A stretch of DNA of 64,000 nt from Sinonovacula constricta (lineage: Eukaryota > Mollusca > Bivalvia > Cardiida > Solecurtidae). The notes under the pieces are model-generated. The model was not told where the DNA came from and made no database searches. It saw nothing but the letters and a program-made list of their open reading frames with translations. The position numbers and the translations under genes are program-made. Each line of letters opens with the position of its first letter. Position 1 is the first letter of the stretch. The stretch spans positions 25,179,166 through 25,243,165 of the forward strand of contig CM017555.1 in assembly GCA_007844125.1 (NCBI GenBank), read 5' to 3'. Below are positions 56,800 through 64,000 of this stretch, piece after piece.

Positions 56800-58236
56800 A
56801 GAAAGGTTTGTTAATTTGACTTGGGAATTGGGAATTGGATATTGGGTATTCAATATCCAGATATAACCGAATACCCAGCTAGCTAGGAATTGGGTATTAG
56901 CGAATTCCCAGCTCAACCGAAGACCCAGATAGCTACATGTAGGTATTGGGTATTCAATACAGTGCTGCAACCGTATTCCTAGCCAGCTTGGAATTGGGTA
57001 TTCGCTTATTCCCTGCTAAGTCCGAATACCCAGCTAGCAGGGAATTAGGTATTCGAAATATTTTCAGTAAATGGACCATTTAAAGCAAACGTTGAATACC
57101 CAGCTAGGGTCGAATACCGAGCTAGTTTGGCATTGGATATCCGAAATAGTTTTGTGTACGGACAACTAAAAGCAGAGCTTGAATATCGAGTTAAACCTGA
57201 ATACCCAGCTAGCTGGGAGTTGGGTATTTGAAATATTTTCAGTAAAGGGATTATTTGTCGTAGGGTTTGAATATCGCGCTAAACCTCAATAACTAGCTGG
57301 CTGGCGATTGGGTATTCGAAATATTTTTGAAAACGGACGATTCAAAGTTTTAATACCCAGCTAGGCTCGAATACCCAGCTAGCTGGGCATTGAGTATTAG
57401 AAATATTTTTATATACGGACAAATCGAAGCAGAGTTTGAATATCGAGCTGGACCTGAATACCCAGCTAGCTATATTAATATTAATATTGTGTATAGTTTG
57501 ATGGCAATTTAATGCGTAGTTTGAATAGACATGTTTAGCCAGATGGCTGGGAATTGCAATAATTCGAATATCCAATTCACAACCAGGTCGGTATTTAGTT
57601 CTAGCTGGGTATTCAAACTGCGCTATAAATTGTCATTAGACCACACTTAATCTGAAAACCTAATTACAGGCCGGCTGGATATTCAGGTCTAACCGGATTC
57701 TTCCTTCGCTTTTTGTAGTCTAGCATAAGAAATTAATTCGAATACATGTTCCCAGCCAGCTAGATATTCAGTCCTAGCTGAGAAATCAAATTCCAATACT
57801 ATTTGTCCGGATACCAGCATATAATGAATTCCAAATTCGCACATAGTTGGGTATATTCATTTATGTCCTTGATTTTCAAAGTCTGTTTATTGGTCGTCCG
57901 TTCACAAAAATATTTCGAAATACCTAACTCCAAGCCGGCTTGGAATTCAGTTGTAGGTCGATATTAAAATAACCACGATACCTAGCTAGAGTAGTTTAGT
58001 ATTCGCTTCTAGCTGGGAATTGGCTGGGAATTTGATTGCAGTTCTATATTGAATACCCAATACCTAGCTAGGTTGGTATTCGGTTGTAGCTCGGAATTCG
58101 TCAAAACCCAGCTGGCTGGGAATACGGTTTAGCTCGATGTTAAATACCCAATACCTAGCTAGCTGGGTATTCGGTTGTATCTGGGTATTGAATACCCAAT
58201 ACCTACGTTCTCAATTCCCAGCCAACTTCACAAACC
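56800..58236. mobile_element. Second foldback element, GAATACCCAGCTAGCTGGG-rich
   Basis: A 1.4-kb imperfect inverted repeat. The left part (AAGGTTTGTTAATTTGACTT, GGGTATTCAATATCCAGATA, ACCGAATACCCAGCTAGCTA) is mirrored at the right end (GCTAGCTGGGTATTCGGTTG, TATCTGGGTATTGAATACCC, GCCAACTTCACAAACCTC), with a centre near 57480-57540. AAATATTTTTATATACGGAC on the left matches GTCCGTTCACAAAAATATTT on the right. Arms contain about 100-bp internal units built on the palindrome CCCAGCTAGCTGGG. The equivalent place upstream of lectin copy 2 (about 61770) lacks it. Confidence 0.75.
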
Positions 58237-58439
58237 TCAATAAGAAAGCTAACAGCGAAATAAGTCTGCCATTACTCAGTATCGAGAAAAGCTTAAGTCT
58301 GCCATTACTAAGTATTGAGAAAAACTTCATATTTACGACTCTATTTTTATGACCCTTTACTTATGACCCTTTCATCACGACCTAATAAATCCGACTCTAT
58401 GACCACAAATCTAAGATAAAAACACTGAAATTACGGTCC
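58237..58439. other. Spacer between foldback element and 14-bp satellite
   Basis: It contains a direct repeat AAGTCTGCCATTACT(C/A)AGTAT at about 58261 and 58295, then TCCGACTCTATGACCACAAA, which matches TCCGACTCTATGATCACAGA at about 62588. The boundary region is shared by the two lectin units. Confidence 0.6.
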
Positions 58440-59425
58440 TAAGAAAACGAGCTTACGATCACGATCCTACGAACAGGAGACTATGATCACGAGCCTATGA
58501 TCACGAGCCTATAATCACGAGCCTATGATCACGAGCCTATAATCACGAGCCTATGATCACGAGCCTATAATCACGAGCCTATAATCGCGAACATATGATC
58601 ACGAGCCTATGATCACGAGCCTATAATCACTAGCCTATAATCACGAGCCTATAATCACGAGCCTATGATCACGAGCCTATAATCACGAGCCAATGATCAC
58701 GAGCCTATAATCACGAGCCTATGATCACGAGACTATAATCACGAGCCTATGATCACGAGCCTATGATCACGAGCCTATGATCACGAGCCTATGATCATGA
58801 GACTATGATCACGAGCCTATGACCACGAGCCTATGATCATGAGACTATGATCACGAGCCTATGATCACGAGACTATGATCATGAGACTATAATAACGAGC
58901 CTATTATCAAGAGCCTATGATCACGAGCCTATGATCACAAGCCTATGATCACGAGCCTATAATCACGAGCCAATGATCACGAACCTTTAATCACGAGCCT
59001 ATGATCACGAGCCTATAAACAATAGCCTATGATCACGAGCCTATAATCACGAGCCTATGATCACGAGCCTATAATCACGAGCCTATAATCACGAGCCTAT
59101 GATCACGAGCCTATGATCACGAACCTGTGATCACGAGCCTATGATCATGAGCCTATGATCACGAGCCTATAATCACGAACCTATGATCACGAGCCTATGA
59201 TCACAAGCCTATGATCATGAGACTACGATCATTAGCCTATGATCACGAGCCTATGATCATGAGACTATGATCATGAGACTATAATCACGAGCCTATAATC
59301 ACGAGCCTATGATCACGAGCCTATGATCATGAGCCTATAATCACGAGGCTATGATCACGAACCTATGATCACGAGCCTATGATCACGAGCCTATGATCAT
59401 GAGACTATAATCACGAGCCTAATGG
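58440..59425. repeat. 14-bp satellite, ATCACGAGCCTATG (about 70 copies)
   Basis: Tandem 14-bp units, ATCACGAGCCTATG or ATCACGAGCCTATA, with scattered variants (ATCATGAGACTATG, ATCACGAACCTATG). It lies between lectin copies 1 and 2. The same period and a related sequence recur at 61830-62900. Confidence 0.95.
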
Positions 59426-60028
59426 AAGTCTTGGGTTCTGATGTTTTCGACTGAACATATTACTGTTAAACAAATTTTAAAACAATTCATCTTTGAACTG
59501 CCTTTTCAATTTTATGAAGAATATACAAGCCCCGTTCTGAGAAAACGTTAATAACGCTTAATTATTCGGGTAGTTTGCTTATACTGAAGCATTTAGTGGT
59601 GGCATTTTTGAAGTGAGAAAAAATGATAAAGAATATGTATGAGTTAAAACAAACAAAATGCGGCCTGAAAAGGATTGAAAGTAGTGCATGACGGTATATT
59701 CCTAATTACCTTACCCTTGAAATGCTCTAGGACATTTACAGCTAATTATTTACTTTAAATAAGACGTGATACCATATCTATCTATTACAGAATTAAAGGA
59801 CCATTTTTTATATTTATCACGGTTTACCTAAAACAAGCATGTGTAACTAATAATATGGCGAAGTTATTTACACGTCAGGTCAACATATACCAAAACTATG
59901 GTTTGTGGATCTAAATATATCCAACGTTGCTGCGTATGCAGAGATACGATTCACCCCTCTGAACTAATTTTGGTAGTGTTGTATGAACGTTAATTCTAAT
60001 TATAACACAATATATGAGATCTGAGATT
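59426..60028. other. Intergenic, lectin copy 2 3' flank
   Basis: AT-rich, with no independent feature. Confidence 0.4.
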
Positions 60029-61228
60029 TTAGATTTTACAAACAAAGGTAAGTGTGGCACCACAGAATAGGTCATTCCAGCGTGTTCCATGATAAGTGGT
60101 CATACAATCTTCCCTATTTCCCGAGTCATCAGGCTGCCCCCTGAGCCAGTTCCTCTCCGTGACTTGACTTCCATTTAACCAACGCCACTTTCCTTCAACC
60201 TCCCTGTCTGAAGCAACGAGCCAGAAGGGGTCTGAGCCAAACTTGCTAACAAGAAACTTCATTTCATCGTCGTCATATCCTTATACGAGGGATGAACCGA
60301 GAACTTCACATGTCTTCTCTGCTGAGTCGAAACTCATCCGATTTGTAAAATGTTTATAAAAAGAGTAATCATTGACAACCCATCCAGTATTAAGCAGTTC
60401 GTGCATACGTTCTAAGTTGCTAATGCGGTTGATCATGTCAGAAGAAGTTTGGTCCAGTCGCATTTTGATCTGCGTTAGCTTGTCTATCTTGGTCATGCTT
60501 TGCGACTCCAAATCGGCAACTTTCTTCAATACTCGACTTTCAACACTAATCAACTTTTGATGATTATCTTTAAACAACAACTCAAGGGCGACAACTTTCT
60601 CGTTAGTCTGGTCTAAGTTTGAGAGAACATGTGAGTCACCGTCCTTTATTTGCTGTGACAGAACGTCGACTTTCTTCCAGAGGCGACTTTCAATACTCGC
60701 CACGTGGACGTTCAGGTCGGAGAGATTCGACTTTAACGTCAGGCTTTCATCTTTACAGAACAGTTTTAAGGCGACACCGTCCTGTGTGTTCTGGTCTATC
60801 TTGAACAGAAGCTGAGAAGAACCGTCCTGTATCTGTTGTGACATGGCATGCGTCCTCTCCGCCAGAGTCGCTTTCTCTGCACTAAAGGCGCTAGTGAGAA
60901 TATCCATCCGTCGCTTCATATTGGTTAGCGATTCTTCTATGGCAATATTTTGTGTATCTGTAACCTCGCTATCACCGATTAAGCTTTTAAGCCCAGTGTT
61001 TAGTAATTCCGTGATATTTCCAGATGCACCTTTCATCCACAGGTTAATTCTGTCAAATTCCTCCCTGAAATCTATTGCGAGGTTTCGCAAAAAGTCCACA
61101 TCTTGTCGTAATTCTATGAGAGTTCTTCTTTTCATCATGTCTGCCCTGCATACAAGCATACACTTATCAAACATGCATGGAAACAGCATGAAAACAAGAA
61201 AAACGAAGACTTTCAAAATGTTTGCCAT
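60029..61228 (-). pseudogene. C-type lectin paralogue with one in-frame stop
   Basis: A single-exon tandem copy of the 55071-56198 gene. It has the same signal region (MANILKVFVFLVFMLFPCMF), a coiled-coil stalk with about 28 extra residues, and a lectin domain. The frame runs 315 codons to a TAA at 60281-60283 (after CEVLGSSLV) and then continues in the same frame to the natural end, NLFCGATL-type cysteines and CKI included. At that codon copy 1 has CAG (SSLVQGYD). Beyond it the domain is intact: WLVASD, GKWRWLNG, QPDDSG, EDC, WND, FVCKI. There are no other stops or frameshifts in 400 codons, so the lesion is recent, polymorphic, a sequencing error, or bypassed. As written the product lacks most of the lectin domain. 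Confidence 0.88.
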
Positions 61229-61829
61229 GTTTGCTGGTTAAAAGCTGGGTTGTTTATAAGAGCTCAACACAAAATGTCCTTTAGCGAACAAAACTACGGC
61301 CACCACTCAACACTAGTTAAGAGTTTGTTAACATCTGAACGGAAAGAAATTCCTTAATGAAGTATTCCATTAAGTACGTAGAGAGTTAGAAGCACTTAAG
61401 CTTCCTCAAAGGTTCCAGTTTTCTCTTAAGCAGAACTTTGCTGGTCTTGTAGACTATTGAAATAGCGTAATGTATATTATCTTTTTGTTTTACATAATTT
61501 TACTATGTCCAAGATTACTGTGTTTCATAAAACATAAAACTTCCACTAAATTACAGTGCTACAAAAGTATCTAAAATTTTAACCTGTTAAGAAATGAATC
61601 TAGCTTCATATAAATTTATTACGAAAACCTCGTTCCGTATTTACCTTATGAAAGACCCTCACCTATATAGTATTGTTAGGAAGCGTTAGTTCCTGGATAA
61701 ACATGGCAATTACAATTATATCAATATTAAATGCTATTTTTTTTTCAAAACAGTCCTTTTTTAAGAAACAACAGTCAATAAAAATCAACAAGGGAAAAAC
61801 AATCTGCCATAACGTTGGATCCATCCAAA
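61229..61829 (-). promoter_or_regulatory. Upstream region of lectin copy 2
   Basis: Homologous to 56199-56799. A TATAAA on the minus strand (plus 61253-61258) lies about 25 bp before the ATG, very close for a TATA box unless the 5' UTR is minimal. The copy 1 equivalent is not a clean TATA, so its role is uncertain. Confidence 0.4.
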
Positions 61830-62560
61830 CTCAATGATAACGACTCTATGCTTACGACTGTGTGTTTACGACTCTGTGCTTACAACTCAATGTTTACGAT
61901 TCTATGTTTACGATTCTGTGTTTACGACTCTGTGTTTACGTCAAAATGTGAATGACTCTGTGTTTGCCATTCTGTATTTACCATTCTGTGTTTACGACTC
62001 TGTGTTTACGTCTGTGTGTTAACGAATGTATGTTTACGACTCTGTGCTTACGACTCAATGTTTACGATTCTATGTTTACGATTCTGTGTTTACGACTGTG
62101 TGTTTACGACTCTGTATTTACTATTCTTTGTGTATGACTCTGGTTACGACTGTGTGTTTACGTCTGTGTGTTTACGACTGTGTGTTTACCATTCTGTGTT
62201 TACGACTCTGTGTTTATGACTGTGTGTTTACGACTGTGTGTTTACCATTCTGTGTTTATGACTGTGTGTTTACAACTCTGTGTTTATGACTATGTTTACG
62301 GCTCTGTGTTTACGACTCTGTGTTTTTTACTGTGTGTTTACGACTTTTTGTTTACGACTCAGTGTTTACGACTATGTGTTCACGACTCTGTGTTTACGAC
62401 TCTGTACCATTCTCTGTTTACATCTATGTGTTTAAGACTGTGTTTTACGACTCTGTGTTTACCTCTCATTGTTTACGACTCTATGTTTTTGACTCTGTGC
62501 TCACGATTGTGAGTTTATAACTCTGTGTTTACGACTCTGCGTTTACGACCCTTGTGCTTA
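61830..62560. repeat. 14-bp satellite, GTTTACGACTCTGT (about 50 copies)
   Basis: Tandem 14-bp units, mainly GTTTACGACTCTGT with variants (CTTACGACTCAAT, GTTTACCATTCTGT, GTTTACGACTGTGT). Several overlapping open frames of 60-114 codons arise from the repeat and encode CLRLCVYDSVFTT-like peptides; these are not genes. Confidence 0.93.
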
Positions 62561-62900
62561 TGTACCTATTATCATGACCGTACAATTCCGACTCTATGAT
62601 CACAGACCTAAGATCATGACCCTGTAATCCCGATCCTACCATCACGAGCCTTTGATCACGACCCTATGATTACGACTTTATTATCACGACCTTATGATCA
62701 CGACCTTATGAGCACGACCCTATAATCACGACCTTATGATCACAACCCTATGATTACGACTTTATTATCACGACGTTATGATCACGACCTTATGAACAAG
62801 ACACTATGATTACGACCTTATGATCACGACCTTAATATTACGACCCTGTGATCATGATCTTATGATCACGACCCAATGATTATGACCATATAACCTTATA
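62561..62900. repeat. 14-bp satellite, ATCACGACCTTATG (about 22 copies)
   Basis: Follows the previous array with a change of unit to ATCACGACC(T/C)TATG. This is close to ATCACGAGCCTATG at 58440-59425. The junction contains TCCGACTCTATGATCACAGA, shared with about 58390. Confidence 0.9.
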
Positions 62901-64000
62901 TTTGGCTTTCCGCGTTTACATTTGGTCTGTAAATAATGTTGTTTCATTGCCAAGTTGTGGTCCAATTTCCTGTTAGATGTGCGCATGCGCACCGTGTTCG
63001 CTCAACAACGGAAATACAATCGTCGCGGAAATCGAACATTTAATATGTCCGGATAAACTTGAATTCATGAATAATCTTAACACTTAAACATGGAATCCTC
63101 GTAGGCTTTCTGTATGTATGAGTCTATTTAGACGTTTCCATAGAAAATATATTTTAAATAGAAGACGAAACGAGCGCAGTGAGTGCGGGCTCCCGCCTCA
63201 CTTCGAATTGTTCTACCAAAATGACATGTAATCCGCCCCATTAAACTGTCATTCAAACTATCAATCATCTTGATGTGTTCAAACTTGTCATCACATTTGG
63301 AGGCTTCAAACTAGAATGCGTGGTTTGTAGCACATGCTCAGTTTAAAATAAAACCATTTAGTAAAATAGTTCGATCTATTTTGTTCGTTGTAAAATCGAA
63401 AATAGAAAGCAGGCGCGTTTCTGCCATTACGCACTTTACGCACGTGCGTAACCTCCGTTCGAAAAATATCGAAAATCTAAAAGTACCAAAAAACACTAAG
63501 AAAGTCGATGCCTAACACGGGGTAGGAATGATATATTTTATTTCCGTAGTTTCTATGTTATAAAATCTTATTACCACACCAATCAAGTTGAAAACGTTTA
63601 AAATGATTAAACTTATACACGTCAGGATTTTAGTCGTTCATATTTTGCGTTAAGTTCCTCGCATGTCCGCATTTTACCTGTTATTCATTAAAAAAAGAAC
63701 CGAATATATTCAAAATTCTTACTACAAAAGTTATTTCCCTTGTAATTGTGCGTAACCTCAAAAACGGTCCAGATACGCGCCTGATAGAAAGGAGTTCTAT
63801 TGAAATTAATCGCTGAGGAATTTGAATTTTCCTAACTTCTGGTTGGCTAATAATGTTTATTTGTTTGTTTATTGGGTTTATCGTTCCACCAACAGTATTT
63901 CAGTCATCTGGAGACGGTGGCTAATAATGTAGGTCGACTTCTAAATTAATGTATGACCGCCAACTACAAAGAATTGTATATTTTCGAGTATACATGTATA
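62901..64000. other. Right edge, non-coding; NRF1-type palindrome and SINE tail
   Basis: A perfect NRF1-type TGCGCATGCGCA lies at 62980-62991 within a CpG-richer stretch, so a promoter for a gene beyond the window is possible. CACGTGCGTAACCTCC at about 63441 and TGCGTAACCTCAAAAACGG at about 63749 are a repeated motif about 300 bp apart. No exon was recognised. Confidence 0.4.
63855..63919 (-). repeat. SINE family 1 tail, truncated
   Basis: TTATTGGGTTTATCGTTCCA followed by CCAACAGTATTTCAG and CTGGAGACGG, matching the tail of the 52178-52499 copy. The rest of the element is absent. Confidence 0.75.

Noticed and set aside
61834..62520. Several overlapping frames with CLRLCVYDS-like peptides
   Set aside because: Three-frame translation of a 14-bp satellite; the period is not a multiple of three, so the frames overlap and change.

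Overview
This is a stretch of an animal nuclear genome. It is AT-rich, the genes are split by kilobase introns with GT..AG ends, tRNA-derived SINEs are abundant, and there are many young tandem repeats and palindromic DNA elements. The repeat types, especially the dispersed element at about 40.7-41.8 kb, and the intronless secreted C-type lectins look most like a bivalve mollusc. That placement is inference; the animal nuclear origin is clear.

Layout. 1-6.3 kb: a 57-bp minisatellite split by a DNA transposon with a hAT-type C-terminal remnant, itself split by a second terminal-inverted-repeat element. 6.8-12.7 kb (minus strand): an intact exon for the PH domain of an insulin receptor substrate (IRS) protein and, 5 kb upstream in the gene's direction, a decayed second copy of that exon. 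Between them lie two nested TACCGTA-ended elements. 18.5-19.9 kb: a foldback element whose arms are 63-bp repeats. 23.3-27.4 kb (minus): a complete three-exon GOSR2/membrin gene (212 aa), a Golgi Qb-SNARE. 31.6-46.4 kb (plus): a complete ten-exon ECHDC3 gene (300 aa), a mitochondrial crotonase-fold protein in which both catalytic glutamates are replaced. Its introns hold a near-perfect 190-bp hairpin, a possible small antisense gene, several mobile elements and two tandem arrays or duplications of its own 3' splice sites.

46.4-53.5 kb has no convincing complete gene. It holds one orphan coding-like exon on the minus strand, a long (TA)n tract, a 35-base C tract and SINEs. 53.5-54.5 kb is a 42-bp minisatellite. 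55-62.9 kb is a tandem segmental duplication of a lectin unit: an intronless C-type lectin gene (minus) with its upstream region and a 14-bp-period satellite. The first copy is intact (375 aa). The second has one in-frame TAA inside the lectin domain. A second foldback element sits in the upstream region of the first unit only.

The genes are functionally unrelated (insulin signalling, ER-Golgi fusion, mitochondrial acyl-CoA or lipid metabolism, carbohydrate recognition), as is normal for an animal chromosome. The most unusual feature is in ECHDC3: the splice acceptor plus first ~33 bp of exon 3 has been amplified into about 20 tandem 68-bp copies just upstream of the real exon, and the acceptor plus start of exon 10 is also duplicated once. 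No prokaryotic system, CRISPR array, operon or rRNA is present.
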